Assembly: GCA_003952965.2 (NCBI GenBank) | Contig: CM025850.1 | Location: forward strand, 18,476,376 to 18,540,375 | DNA: 64,000 nt | DNA from: Morella rubra | Lineage: Eukaryota > Streptophyta > Magnoliopsida > Fagales > Myricaceae | Direction of reading: 5' to 3' | Part shown: piece after piece, positions 9,689 to 22,423 of the stretch | How the letters are laid out: each line of letters opens with the position of its first letter | Position numbering within the stretch: the stretch's first letter is position 1 | Made by a program: the position numbers and the translations under genes | Notes under the pieces: model-generated | What the model saw: only the letters and a program-made list of their open reading frames with translations | Databases searched by the model: none | What the model was told of the DNA's origin: nothing

Positions 9689-11423
9689 ATGAAGCGTGGA
9701 CGAGAATTTCCTTCAGTTACTTCTGGACAATTGTATAGTATGAGTCCGATCCCGAGTCCTACGCTGAGCGCTCCTTCTCCGAGAGTGAATGAAGGCATGA
9801 GTTAAGGCACGCCAGCTTGTCCTAGTAGTTGTGCATGTAAGAAATTATTCTAAGTTATATTTCAATTTCCTTAAGTTAACCGACCGACTAACTTTGTTAA
9901 TTTTATTTTATGTAGCGACATCAGCTTCTAAACGTGGGCGAGGTAGGACACGTGGAGTCAGTTTGGAGAAGAGTCTTGGGTCCGGGTCCGGGTCCGGGAA
10001 ACTATCGGTGCATATCCCGGAGGGAGAGTGTGGAGGAGTTTCTTCCACTGCTGCCATTCTATCGACGAAGATTGGAATATTGGTCCGAGGGTTGATTCCG
10101 ATCTCAGTTAACAAGTGGGTCGATGTTCCTGCAGAAGTGAAGGAGTACATTATGGACCGGGTGTTGGTATGATTAAATTCGTAAACATAAATTTTTGGTG
10201 GACGCATTTCGTTTATCATTGTAATATTGTATGTTTTGGTACTTATGCAGGACCAGTTCGACCTTGACTACACCCGTCATGAGGACGTGAGGACGGTGGT
10301 CGAGACTATGATGACGGCACGTCGAACGCACCGCAACCGAATGCATGCGTATTTTAAGAAGTTCCCGAGTAAAGAGGCGGCGTTGCTGAAGCCGCACCCT
10401 GATACCACAGAAGAACAGTGGAAGGAGTTATGCGATCTGTTCACCAGCGAAACATTTATGGTACGTGATTACAAAAACTCATTGCTTAAATATTACATTC
10501 TTTTAATATTTAATTACTTAAAATATCGCAGAAACGAAGCGAGCAAAATAAGAAGAATAGATCAAAGTTGACTGTGAACCACGCTGCTGGTTCGCGCTCG
10601 TTCCAGCGCACACGAGCTTGCATGGTAAGTTAACAACTAAATCTTAGACTTTATTGATATTGTTTGTCAATAACTTTATGCTATTGTCATGTAGAAAAAT
10701 CAAGAAAGCGGCAATATCAATCCTACAGAGCTATATAAAAAGAATTATACAAACAAAGATGGGATTTGGACCTCGGAAGGAGCGAGAGAAATTTATGTAA
10801 GTCGCTTTCATTTTAATCTACTTTATGTAATTTATGTATAGTTTATCTACATTAATGTTTCTGGTAATTATTGTCATTTTTTCAGGAACGGATGGATGCC
10901 TTCCAGCGTCAGTGTGATTTAGAAGGAAGACTTATACGAAATTGAAGTATATTCCGAGATATTGGGCAAGAAGTCGGGATATGTTCGGGGATTAGGACGG
11001 GCGGTTAAGCCTCCGCCTTCATCAACTTTGACTACACAGTCTTCTGATCTACAGCACCAGCTAGCAAAGGCAAGGGATGAGATAGAGGCGATGAGAGCTG
11101 CTAGAGAAAAAGACTTGCAAGAATTTGCGAAGAAGCAAGCTGAGATGGAGGCCACGCTGAGGGACCACCGTGAGGAGCAGCGGGTGGAGCAGGAGCGCAT
11201 CCGGTTGGAGCAGGAGGAGCGCATGAAAAGGGAGCAAGAGCGCATGCGAATAGAGCACGAGGAGCGCATACAACTGGAACAAGAGCGCATGCGAAAGGAG
11301 CAAGAGCGCTTACGGGCAGAAATATCGAAGGAACTGGAGAAGAAAATGTCCTCTGTAATGGAGAAGAAAATGAGCGACATGTCAAAGCGACTATTCAGCC
11401 AGTTTGGGGGTTCAAAAAGGTAG
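9689..11423 (+). pseudogene. Transposase_24 (Ptta/En/Spm)-like gene, damaged left copy
   Basis: Likely exons are 9689-9836, 9916-10166, 10251-10460, 10532-10624, 10695-10796 and 10886-11423, all bounded by GT and AG. The product matches the plant Ptta/En/Spm family: PAEVKEYIMDRV, then DQFDLDY, then HPDTTEEQWKELCDLFTSE, then KNRSKLTVNHAAGSRSF, then NPTELYKKNYTNKDG. The last exon encodes a long charged coiled coil of RMxxEQERxRxE repeats. In this copy an in-frame TAA closes exon 1 (9,803-9,805), and indels near 10,920-10,945 put the coiled coil out of frame. The right-arm copy reads through the second lesion. The family is thought to bind transposon DNA; the CGATCGATCG motif is a plausible target, by inference. 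Confidence 0.8.
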
Positions 11424-11604
11424 ATGCATGTATATTGTAATAACTTTTTAATTATGTATTATTACGATATTATTTTCGATTTAATTATGGATCACTATAT
11501 GTTATTATTGATATTTATTAATGTGAGTATTGTATTATTATTATAAAATGTACGTGTTATATAATATTTTCCATTATTATTTTAAAAAAAAAAAAATTCT
11601 CTCA

Positions 11605-11960
11605 CCACTGATCGATCGGCATATTCAGCGATCGATCGTTGTTGTTCAACCATCGATCGTCCAATACTACCGATCGATCGGTTCATAAATCAATGTTACA
11701 TCACTGAATTAAATGACGATCGTCTATGGCATAACGATCAATCGTGATACTTTAGTGATCGATCGCTTATATAAAGCGTCCGATCGTCGTTGCTGAAGCG
11801 ATCGATCGTCTATTTCTTACCGTGCGATCGTTTAAATGTGTAGATCAATCACCAGAACGTAACCGATCGATCGTCAATACGTACCGATCGATTCGATCAA
11901 TCGATCCATCACTTCGTTTTCAACGACCGATCGTGAAAAGTACCGATCGATCAGTATATT
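11605..11960. repeat. CGATCGATCG subterminal array (right)
   Basis: About a dozen copies, more degenerate than the left array, with variants such as CGATCAATCG and CGACCGATCG. They lead into the GTGACGAAA modules and the terminal inverted repeat. Confidence 0.85.
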
Positions 11961-12156
11961 TAGTGACGAAAAATGTCCGTCACTAAAAACTTTTCGTGAC
12001 GAAATTCGGGTTTCGTCACGAAATACATTTCGTGATGCTCATTCGCTGACGGAGCTCGTGACGAAAATATTTCATCACTAATACTTTTAGTGACGAAATA
12101 TTGACTTTTAATAACAAAAAATTTTGTCACTAAAAGTCAATTTTTTTGTAGTGAGA

Positions 12157-15100
12157 ATAATAGAATAATACAGTCATTACTTAGGATACAAATAATAATT
12201 TATTTATTTTTGGTGGGATTTGTACCTTCTAGCTCTATTATTGCATGTCCCATATGACAAATGTGTCGTCTCTGTAACATTAAATTGACAATCACATATC
12301 AACTACGACCATTAAGCACCTGTCCTTTTTCTTTGGCATGAGGTTTGAAACCAACCCCACTCCCCTCTTCTTCACCCCGGGGTTCTAATCTAACTCCAGT
12401 ATATTCTACCTTAAAATTTATCAACCGAGAATTTTAAATTATACCCATAAAAGATATTTGTATGGATTATGAGATATAGGGGAAAAAAATCACCTTTCTC
12501 TCATTGATTTTTTCCTCCTCCACGAATAAAAAGGAAACTAGCTTTCGTTTCTTCTCTAATAAAAATATAATATTATAGTATTTGATACTCCTCTTGCAAT
12601 GTGTTCACCAAACAATCTATTTGTAATGGATATATTTAATTATTCCGACTTATAGGTTATAAGATCTGATCTTAAAAGCAGACCATATATTATAATTTCA
12701 ATAGTCAGATCTTAATATAGCAAAAATTATGATATGCTACGGTTTATATCCAGATTAATAGTTCATTGGTCGAGCTATAATAGAGTGCTAATTTGAGGAA
12801 TTTAATTATTATAATAAAAAATAACAAAATATTTTATAAGACGTAGAGATCTACACTTATTTTCTTACTATTTTTGCTAAAATAAAACCCTCTTATGAAT
12901 TAAATAATTCACTTGGCATTTGTTCTTTATTTTCGGTCAAAGAAAAGCTTAGTCCTCTAAAAGAAATACAATGTCATAAATCTAATAGTGCTAGCGAGTA
13001 ATTAAGTAAATGTTTAGTGGCTTAAAAAGAAATGACATTTTCGTGTTTATGAAGAAAGGGTTAATTGGGTGCTTTTGAATTGTCTAGTCTTAAGTTCACC
13101 CAATAGATCGGTGGGAAAATGCCATTACTGAACCCTACAAAGCACTTTGTTCAAGCAACTTCATAGCCGTTAGATTGAAGATTTTCCAATTATGATCATG
13201 ATTTATTAGGAGAAGATGATCATTTAGAATTTTCTCTCACGTTCCTCGAGTCGGCCATAATTTAATTTGGAGGGTTCTTTTTCTTTTTTTTTTTCTATGC
13301 AGTGATCTAATTAGGATGTTACTACTACCTTCATGGTAATAAATAGTCTCTGAAAATTGAAAACAGAAACGCAGTCATATATCACACCCTCTTTAATGTA
13401 ATGTCAGAATTGGATCATATTCTAATTTAGAAAGAGAAAAATACAACATGTGCGCTCCTAAAACAACAAATCAACAAGAAAGATATTTGTTTATAATTTA
13501 AGAACTATCAAATGTCCGACTTATGGTTCAGTTATAAAGATGTGACTTGGGTAAAACATTCCAATTACAATGTCCAAGTTTGATTCATTACTATCCGCGT
13601 ACTCGCAACTTAATTGATATTGAGATAACCTAATATTCCCATTTTTCGTTGCACTCAAGCTGGATCAGTGTTGGATGTATCTTAAGCCAACAATTTTTTT
13701 CTAGTTACTCTAATTTTTTTTTTGTCTTAATTTTCCTAAACATAAAAAAAAAAAATCCTAACCACTTCAGATTTTCAATTTTTTTTTTTTCCTTTTACTT
13801 TGGAGAGTTCGACACCAAAACGCTAATTATTACTTTATTTATTATTAAATATAATTTAAATAATAAATTATATTTTTTTAACTTACATTTTTAGAATAAA
13901 CAGTAAACTTACGTACTACCAGAGTTAAAGTAATTCTAAGTTTCATATTTAACTTTGTATTTTATTTTAATTTTAATTAAATATTATATGTATGAATTTA
14001 AAAATAATATCTCACAATAAATAGAGGGACATGATACATCAACATTATATCTTTTATCTTATCGGGATAGACAACACAAAATGGAAGGACATGATACATC
14101 AACATTTTGTTTTTTTGTTTTTTGTTGCTTTCGGTGATTGTTTTTCCTTGTGCGTCATTTCAAGTACAATTGGTCTTGTGAAAAAGAGATCTCAGATATA
14201 TATATATATGAACATTAAAAAATTCGACGCGACACATTTCTACGTCGTTAATGAATATGGCCCGCTTACAAAAAACAAATAATAAATGCGGTCCATGCAT
14301 TTCTTTAAGAGAGAGGTGCTTACTGACGTGATATCCAGCCTTGGCTAAAAACTGAAAATAACTGCACCGACGACCGACTGCCATATATTCTTGGCTCCGG
14401 ACCAGCCACGAGGGGCATGAGCAAAAGAGTTTTATTACATTTGTGATTTGTCAAGGTAACATGCAGGGTCCTGATCCAGAAGTTTGGGGAGGAGAAGATG
14501 CATGCTCACCTCCCGTGCAACGTTCGTTATTTAATTAGTAGTACTTAATATAATCTAATACTAGATATAGTGTAAGAACTCGCAACCGAATTATAAGAGT
14601 TTTGAGGGAAAAAAAAAATCCTTCTTCAAAAAAGCTTTAGGTTCAATTCATAAAAACACTCAATAATTTGAAATTTTCATTACTGAACATGTAGCTTGGA
14701 ACAACTCTCAAGCTTAGGTAATTGAGAATCTTATCTAGCAAAATATTAATTCACACTTAAAAAACATTAAAAACTCTTATAGAAATGAAATCACACGTTG
14801 AAAAGTTAAAGAGACGACTAAAAATAGAATATTGTCCAAAATTCTCAACACGTGGTAACAAGTTGCCAAAATGATTTCCTTTGCGTAATTTTATTATAAC
14901 ATCCTCTAAGAAATTATAAATCGCATTTCGTTTGAAGCGTTAAAAACTAAACTTATAAAACTTTTCAATAAGCCATAACTCAAGAGAAAACTCTCAGTAA
15001 AACATTCTCAGAATTAATTTGAATTTCAAATTTCGGTGTGTCATCCACTTTAATAACTTAAAGAGATAACTTAATTTACTACCGTACTACGTAAGGCCTC

Positions 15101-17500
15101 CACTGTCACTGTTTAAAAAAAAAAAAAAAAAAGAGGTTCTCTTGGAGGTTTTAACGATGAGAGTGTGATAGAACGCTTCTTTTTAAAAGGTGAGATCTGG
15201 GATCTGTGGAGACGATATTATAACTGCGTTGTAAAATGTATATCAAAGGAAGACAAAACTCAAGAGTTTATGCCCAATATCCATCTCTTTAACGAGCATC
15301 AACTATATTTGTGAGCGTTTCAGAAGTCACACTTATTACCTCCTTTTTTTTTTTTTTTGTGAATGGAATGTTGGACCACCTGTGTGCCATCATGTTCACG
15401 GCGGGACTGCATCCACCCCCAAACTCATTAATTCATCATTCAAGACCCCCAATCAATCACGTTACGAGAAAATGACGAAAAACAAAAAAACAAGAGGACC
15501 GACAACTCTCTCGTCGAGAGGCTATCGTGAATACGGAATTTGCCATCCATTTCAAACTCTCAACCAACGACCAACGTCTTCGAAAGCTTCCTTCCGTACA
15601 ACTTGTTGCTAACAAAAATAGCGGCTTTAATTTCTAAGGAAGCCCTTATAAGAAGCAAGACTAGATAGCAACCCCTTTTTGGGGGTATTGGGCACCTTTT
15701 TATCATTTGCTCATCTCCAATTAGTTAGCTGAATTATATGATTCAATTTTGAACAAAAATAGGCATAATATGTGTGGACTCTATATTCACTTAAATCTAA
15801 GAATTTCACATGACACGGAAATTATCAAAATTTGGATTACTGTTATTCGTACCATCATTGAGAGCAAACTTTGGATCATAGACACAACTCGTGCACTACT
15901 AAATCAACACCCCTGATGATAAGCTCACATTTAATTGTCTTTCTATCTTGAACTAGACTAATCTAATTCCTACAACAATTAGGGAGGATTCAGATGCACT
16001 GTGGCCTTTGCGCCAGATTTAATAAAATGGCTGGCCTCTTACACGGATGATTATTGGGCCTTGACTTTGTAGGCTAAAAAACTGACGCATTGCTTTTTCC
16101 CCCCGTCCTTTAAATGTTGGTCTGGAAATGGAAAAGCTTGTAATGGCACTTTTGTTCCAAGAACAAGAATGTTCTAACGCCAATCTTGACGGGCCCAATT
16201 TAAATTGTCGGTCCAATGGATTGGGTGATCGTATTTTGATGGGCTCAAATTTAAAAGTCATGGCCCAATTTAAAGTGACGTGGACAACAAATAGCAGCGC
16301 AGTTTTAAATTCTGATTAAAATTGGACTTGAGTAATCTGGAATCTGGCCAACGATAAATCTCGAACATTCTTTTTCTTTTTCATAAGTAATAAATCTCGA
16401 ACATTCAAAATTTATCCTGACAAAGAATTGTCGTCTTGATTGACAAAATTAGAGATTTTATGATGTTTGTTTTATTAAAATTTTAGAATGTTAAAATTGA
16501 TGAAAAAAATAAAAGAAAAATAAAAATAATTTTATATATTTATTTTATGTTAAAATTAGTGAAAAATAAATAAATTTATGTAATTATTTTATTATGACTA
16601 AAATTTTGAATATTTAAAATTTTACGTAAAACTCATTTATTTATTAATATGATGACGCAAAATAATTAGAGGTAAACCGTGGGTTTAAAGTACACGCCGC
16701 TGTCCACCTCACCAAAAGCAAGTGGGCAAATTGCTTTTATGCTCCATTCTTATGTCGTATTCACAGTCAAGTACTGAATAAACAACTATTTTGGTCCTCA
16801 AAAGTTACATGAAATTTTCATTAGGCCCCAAAATTCCAAAAGATTACGATAAAATCTTTTTAGTGGTTTTAATAATTGCAATTGGACAATTTTCAGTGGA
16901 TAAAACAAAACGGAAGGAAAACCCAACCTTCTCAATACAATTATGGTTGCCATGTCCTTGAAGGGAGAGGAGAAAAAGAACTGAAAAAACAAAAAAGATG
17001 TTTTTTTTTTCTTTTAATTCCAATTATAAATTATAAATAATAATTATAAAAATGTCTTAACAAGTAATTTTACCTAACCGCATTAAAAATTACCACGAGT
17101 TTGAAGCTTAAATTACCATTTCACGTACCAAAGGGAAGAAAAAAAAAATCGACTGGAGAAATAGCTAAGCAGAAGTACTGCCACTCAAAATACGAACATA
17201 TAACATTTAAAAAGTAAAAAATAAAGAAAAAATATTTCAGATAAAACATGGGCCAAAGAAATATCCTTTATAGACTGAGTCGAATTCCCATAAGACGCTT
17301 CAGACACGCATCATTTCTCGCCCTGAAGGACGAACATAACCCTCTCGTTTACCCACCGACGTGGCGTCATCCTTCTTCATAACGCGATAGACTGGAAAGA
17401 ACACTAAAAAAAAAAAAAAAATTTAAAATTTAAATTAAAAAAAAAGGAAAGCGAAGAAAACAAAAATCTCAGATGATCCACGTGCCTGCTCCACCGTCAC
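12157..17500. other. AT-rich intergenic DNA, left arm
   Basis: I see no supported gene. Contents include a 20-bp direct repeat (GGACATGATACATCAACATT) at 14,027-14,046 and 14,087-14,106, A/T homopolymers near 13,740-13,790, 15,115-15,133 and 15,345-15,358, a 14-bp AT microsatellite near 14,194-14,208, and a 17-bp direct repeat (ATAAATCTCGAACATTC) near 16,353 and 16,390. AT-rich DNA at 16,440-16,640 with repeated AAAATTTTA may be an old MITE, but I could not fix its ends. Short open frames here are not convincing. Confidence 0.55.
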
Positions 17501-17612
17501 GTGCTCATCTACCTCTCCTCTAAAACTATGCTACTCACAACTATTCCGACAACTCCGCCGCCACGTGAGATTCCAGCTTCGAGGGACTTTCCAGTGAAGT
17601 CCGTGGCGGTTT

Positions 17613-17888
17613 TCAGACGGTACATCCGCAGAAGACGAAGAAGAAGCAGAGCATGGAGACCAAGGCGACGGACTCGCACGCCATGATCATCGCCCAGAGG
17701 ACGTCGTCCACGATCCACGACACGCGCAGGTCCGGCCAAGACCACCTCGTCATGAACAAACCACGCGGGGACCATCTCGGCATAAAGTACGACGAGACGA
17801 ATCCCGGCAACCTCGAAACCGACGACCGCCCTACCGAGAGGACGCTTTCCAAGTCTAGCCACCCAAATGCTGACGTTGCCCACGACAT
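17613..17888 (-). CDS. Small plant membrane protein, unknown function (left copy)
   Basis: A single-exon frame of 91 residues starts MSWATSAFGWLDLESVL and ends with a hydrophobic segment (VALVSMLCFFFVFCGCTV). GC content is far above the flanking DNA. A TATA box stands 85 bp upstream, with a CT/GA microsatellite in the presumed 5' leader. An in-frame ATG eight codons upstream (17,912) lies inside the microsatellite and is absent from the same frame context in the other arm, so I prefer the MSW start. Resemblance to short uncharacterised eudicot proteins ending in a Cys-Gly-Cys-Thr tail is from memory. Function is not known. One C-terminal membrane segment suggests a tail-anchored protein. Confidence 0.65.
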   Translation of the reverse strand: MSWATSAFGWLDLESVLSVGRSSVSRLPGFVSSYFMPRWSPRGLFMTRWSWPDLRVSWIVDDVLWAMIMACESVALVSMLCFFFVFCGCTV

Positions 17889-17893
17889 CCCCC

Positions 17894-17910
17894 CTCTCTC
17901 TCTCTCTCTC
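17894..17910. repeat. CT/GA microsatellite in 5' leader
   Basis: A pure CT run just upstream of the small-protein start. The mirror copy (42,255-42,273) is longer, so this tract differs between arms. GA repeats in plant 5' leaders can bind BBR/BPC factors. Confidence 0.7.
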
Positions 17911-17970
17911 ACTCCCGATATTTCTTCCTTTTTCCGCGGTATGGTCTGGTATGTCGTAAAAGGTAGGAGG

Positions 17971-17980
17971 TTTATATAAA
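17971..17980 (-). promoter_or_regulatory. TATA box of small membrane-protein gene
   Basis: TTTATATAAA, itself a palindrome, lies 85 bp upstream of the MSW start codon on the minus strand. It is followed by a GC-rich leader containing the GA tract. Confidence 0.6.
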
Positions 17981-18030
17981 GCCTTCGCTGAGGAGGGAAT
18001 GAAAAGATGCTTCGTGCCAGTGGGGCCCAT

Positions 18031-19884
18031 AAGCAGTACCTAAATATTAAACGGTGACAGTAAGAAGCATATGGACGGCTGCGATTGAAATCTTATGCTT
18101 TTGATTGTGGTAGAACATTGGAGATCGTATTCCCTGTAAACGTTTCTGGTAAACATTGGAAAGGTTGTGCGGCATGCAAGACAAATGTGCAATATTTGAA
18201 ATTTAAGTTGGAGGGAAATTTTTGGATCAAGATAGAATTGAAATTTTGTTCAGAAGAAACAAAAATTTTAAGAGAACACAAATCGGTGGGAAGATGACAT
18301 CTGGGCTAGATGCATCATCAAGTCATCACAAAACTTTACAGGTCAATCGCATCATGCACAAATATTATATGACATGTTTTATAATTTTCTTGATTTAATT
18401 TTGGGTCCAAATATTTTGTTCTTAGAGAAAGTACAGATCCATTATTGAAAATCTTTTTTAAAATATATAATTTTTTTTCGATATTGATGAATATTATTAT
18501 ATATAGAGAGAGTATTGTATTCCACATAGGGTTGGTCTACAAAATTTGAAATCAAAACTTTGGTAAGAGTAGCAGCGAGTCCAAAAATGAAACATTGACC
18601 CAATTGGTTTTTGTGACCTATTGCTTTTTTATTCATTTTTTAAAGAATTTAATGTTAATTTTAAAACTGTTGTTCTGGACGGTAGTGCAGCCTGGTGGCA
18701 ACTACAGCGTGGCTGTGCCAATGAGGCAGCCGAAAGCAGAGGCATGATTGATTTTCTTTTTCTTTTTCTTTTTTTCTAAGCAAGGCATGATTGATTAGTT
18801 TCTCGAATTGAGAGACAAAGACAGAGACCCAAAATGAGGGAACAAAAGTTTTGTTCTTCTTTTTTTTTTGATTAAAAAAAAAAAATCAGGCCATACTAGA
18901 AATTGACAAATCACTCGCATTTTCATCTAAATTTTTAACTGAATTGATCATGTAGCAAACAACGTATAATAATAAATAAAAATGATAATTATATAATAAA
19001 TTAAATATAAATTATAAATTGTAAATTAAATATAAGTATTAAATAGTATCCTTCGTTTTTGCATTATCGAGAAATGAAGAAAACGTCGTCGCTTTCGTCG
19101 CCAGTTTCCTTCTTTATGCTGGCCGTGTGACATCCTTCGCTACAAATTCGGACGCATACTGATATGGGCCCAACCCAATCGTTAAATTGGAGGCCCAGGT
19201 TGCCGAGCTGAACTAGTCGATTCTCAGCCAGTCAACCATCTAAGTGAATGCTAGCCACAGTACCAAGAGAAAAAAAAATAATGCTAGCCACAATAATAAA
19301 TTAAAAATAATCATTAATATACCAATAATATGCTAGAAGAAGAAGAAAAAAAAAGAGATCTAAGGGAATGAAACAGTAGATAATTTAATTGGATTGTATA
19401 ATTCATATCAGGAAATTATGTTGCTGCTTGTTCGTGCATTAGAAAATGTCAAACAACGGAAAAATTATTACTCTACAGAGTGTCATGTTGCATACTTACT
19501 GATTATTAATTAACTTAAATCTTTTTATTGATGGGACGCCCACTGATTTTAAATTTGACATAAAATTTTATTTTTCTAGCCTCCATTGTGATTAACCGAG
19601 TTATGGTAGGGCTTGAGCTGTTGATTTTTAAGCTGCACAAGTCATGCATGATTACAACTTCAAATAAGTACAAACATAGATACATTGTACATTTTTTTCC
19701 AAAATTTTTTTTTTAAAATTGATTTTATTTTATGTAACACCCAACTCTTTTGCACCTATTTGGTATATATGTGAGATAATATAAATAGTACGTTGTGGAA
19801 TTTTCTTACTTCAATTATTCTTCGTACATCTTTAATTCTCCTCTATTTACACATAGGTGATTATATTTGTTTTTATATCATTGA
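18031..19884. other. AT-rich intergenic DNA, left arm
   Basis: No gene is recognised. It includes a CT/TTTTC-rich low-complexity tract near 18,755-18,780, a long AT-rich segment at 18,960-19,040, and a short direct repeat (AATGCTAGCCACA) near 19,248 and 19,280. Confidence 0.5.
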
Positions 19885-20033
19885 TGTAACGCCCCTTCCT
19901 TGTATAGAGCTATAGTATATAGTGCTCATATGAAATTTTTATTTGTGTTTACATTTAAGAAGGTAATTGGGATGATCGGGGCAAGCTGTAAAATCCTAGT
20001 AAGACAGGTCTGAGTGCTGCACGCCCGGGTTGA

Positions 20034-20216
20034 TTAGACGAGCAGTTTGAGTTTTCGACCCCGAGCAGTTGAGCTCTTGACCCCGAGCTTTTGAGTTCTC
20101 GACCCCGAGTTGAGTCGACCCCGAGCAGTTTGAGCTCTCGACCCCAAGTAGTTGAGTTCTCAACCCCGGGCTGTTTTAAGCCCTAGACCCCGGGCTGTTT
20201 GAGCTTCCTTCTAGTT
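20034..20216. repeat. Tandem array, CGACCCCGAGCAGTTTGAGCT-type units
   Basis: About eight degenerate units of roughly 20 bp. Unit number, order and sequence differ from the other arm (39,925-40,115), one of the strongest local differences between arms. Confidence 0.85.
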
Positions 20217-21039
20217 GTTTGAGCTTCCTTTTGCATGCTACTTTTTACGTGTCCTAACCTTATACAGTGCATTAAATGCACTCTTATCCCATTTTACGTT
20301 TTACTTTCCTCCTTCTTATTTGACCGCCTAGATGAAATTTGGCTATTAGCTCTTTCTTTTTGACGTGTTGCTTGCAAAATAGATGTACGATATGAATATT
20401 CTAGTGGCAGCAAACGTGTACAATCTCGTTATCTCTCTCTAATGATTGGGTCTATAACTATAGACTGGTCAGGGGGGAGTTCACCATGAATTCATTGTTT
20501 TCTGCTTAAGTTTCAACTAGACGAATAAAAGAAAGAGACGTGGAGTGGACCTGGTACTCGAGCATAAAGAAACGAGAACTTTCACCAAACTGATAGAGAG
20601 AAAGGAAGGGAGAGTGACGTGAGAGAGACCAGCTGACCGAAGGAAAAGAGGAAGGAGAAACCAAGGGGAAAAGAGACCGAGGTAGTCTCGGTCTGCACCT
20701 TTTCCTTCCCATTAGCTTTTATCTTTTCTTTTTCTAATGTAGTGTCTTACTGTTTTTAGGTGTTTTTATTCAAGGAAAGGCGGTATAAACTCAACTGAGG
20801 TAAGGGTGAGCCAAGTTACATTACGGGGGATTAGTAGTAAGGGGAGAAATGCTTTTAAGGGTCACGACTTATATAGACTGATGAGCCCGGGGAGTTTTGC
20901 TTTTTCTTTTGGGAATAGTCATATGCATGTAGGAGCAATAATGAGGAAAGTGGAAAAAGAAATACATAAGTTGAATATACTGACCTAGCCGGGCCCTAGG
21001 ATCCTTGAACGCCAGTCCTTAGTGGATTTAGAAAACTCT

Positions 21040-21440
21040 TTTATAGATGCTCAGGAAAACCTTTGTTTTTGCATGGTCGGGGAAGATGTTTTTGAAAGCC
21101 TTTGTGTTGCATGGCCGGGGGAGATATTTTTGAAGGCCTTGTTTTTACATGCCTAGGAAGGACTTGTTATTCTTATATACCAAGAAATTTGTTTTGCATG
21201 CTCAGAAAAGGCCTTTGTTTTAATACCGAGAAGAGTTAATAAAACGTACCCGGGAGAGCCTTTTTGCTGGGGAGCCTTTTTGCTATCTACCGGGAAGTTT
21301 TATTAAGCAGGGGAGCCTTTTATAAAACGTACCTGGGGAGCCTTTTTGCTATCTACTCGGGAAGTTTTAAGCATGCTCATGCTCGGGAAGCCTCTTTTTT
21401 TATGATGCCTGGGAAGTTTTTAAATGTAAATGCCCGGGAG
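21040..21440. repeat. Degenerate tandem array with CCGGGAAG/GCCTTTTTG units
   Basis: Irregular units of about 35-45 bp alternate a CGGGGAAG-type box with a CCTTTTTGCT-type box and GCATG. Unit arrangement differs from the mirror array at 38,700-39,090. Confidence 0.75.
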
Positions 21441-22255
21441 GATTTTCTTTTGAAACTAGTCAAGAGTCTTAAAATTCTTTCTTTTAAATACAGCCAGTCC
21501 TTATTGGGTTTAGCAATAAATAAAAATAACTTAATTGTATAAGTTGTTGGACTTGTCTATTAACAGCATGTGGTACGTGTTAGGTTGACCGAGTCTAATG
21601 CATGAATATCATGAAATGAACACTTAGGCCTTTCTACGGAAGCTTAGACCTGGTCACTTATGGATTAAGAAAAGTTACTGTGAATTTAGGTTATTTTATT
21701 TTATATGACAATTGGTCCATGAAATCTATTGCTCATTTTGAGTTAAGTGATTTTTAATAAAGCATATGATACATGTTGCATCATCCTGTCATGAGTCATG
21801 TCATGGGTGGGAAATCTAATAACGAAATGACAAAAATGGAAATGAAACTCATACCCAGAGGTGGTCCGATGATAGGGTGACGGTACTGATCACAGTGAGA
21901 TAGTGCAAGCCGCCACTGAAAGGATAGTGGTTGGTATCCCTGGCGTGAAACAATATACGCTTGATAGGGTCCTGGTGCCGGGGCACGGGACAGTCCTAGA
22001 GGAGAGGAGGGACGCACAATCCTGACTCTTGGGGTTAAACAGAGTGATGAAAGGACATATCGACAGACAGAAGAGGAAAGAAAGTAAAGAAGGAAACAGA
22101 TGCATCATTCTTGCATTGCATCATTTTCCTGTTTAGTGTTATTGATGCTTACATATTATTTTGATTATTCATGCTTATCTGTTTTGTGTGGCATATTCTT
22201 TTTTTCCCTTTTACTGAGTCAATAGGACTCACCCTTTTATGGTTTAATCTCTTGT

Positions 22256-22423
22256 ATGTACTGCCGTGGACATCGGACATATCAGATGCTGACATTTATG
22301 AGCGAGCAGACTTTGGATGTTGATCCCTACATAATAGTGGTTAAATTATGGACTTATGTCACCGAATCTTTTGAGGTATTCGTGGGGTACAAGCCCCAAT
22401 GGTCCACCTGCATCTCGAGTTGA
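22256..22423 (+). pseudogene. Short element frame, truncated left copy
   Basis: The start matches the 106-residue frame of the right arm (MYCRGHRTYQMLTFMSEQTL). After the TGG of KPQW a deletion of about 20-30 bp relative to the right arm shifts the frame to a TGA at 22,421. Downstream bases up to 22,552 still resemble the right-arm tail, including LTSDTESEID. Function is unknown; it lies inside the LTR-like repeat. Confidence 0.55.

Larger units (their letters stand above)
5232..12153 (+). mobile_element. CACTA (En/Spm) transposon, left-arm copy
   Basis: The left terminus reads CACTACTAGAAAATTGACTT and the right terminus, in reverse complement, CACTACAAAAAAATTGACTT. The element is flanked by the 3-bp target duplication AGA (5,229-5,231 and 12,154-12,156), the CACTA hallmark. 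Length is 6,922 bp. Inside the termini are GTGACGAAA modules in both orientations, then arrays of CGATCGATCG. Two genes lie on the plus strand: a plant-transposon-domain ORF (6,550-7,809) and a Transposase_24-like gene (9,689-11,423). No TNPD/Transposase_21 gene is seen, so I infer it is non-autonomous. The same site and duplication occur in the other arm, so insertion predates the inverted duplication. Confidence 0.93.

Noticed and set aside
10919..11385. Antisense Ser/Arg- and Leu-rich frames opposite the Transposase_24 coiled coil
   Set aside because: They are shadows of the repetitive RMxxEQER codons on the plus strand; the same shadows appear in the mirror copy.
13649..14384. Phe/Leu-rich small frames in AT-rich DNA
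   Set aside because: They consist of translated homopolymers and AT repeats and lack any coding signature.
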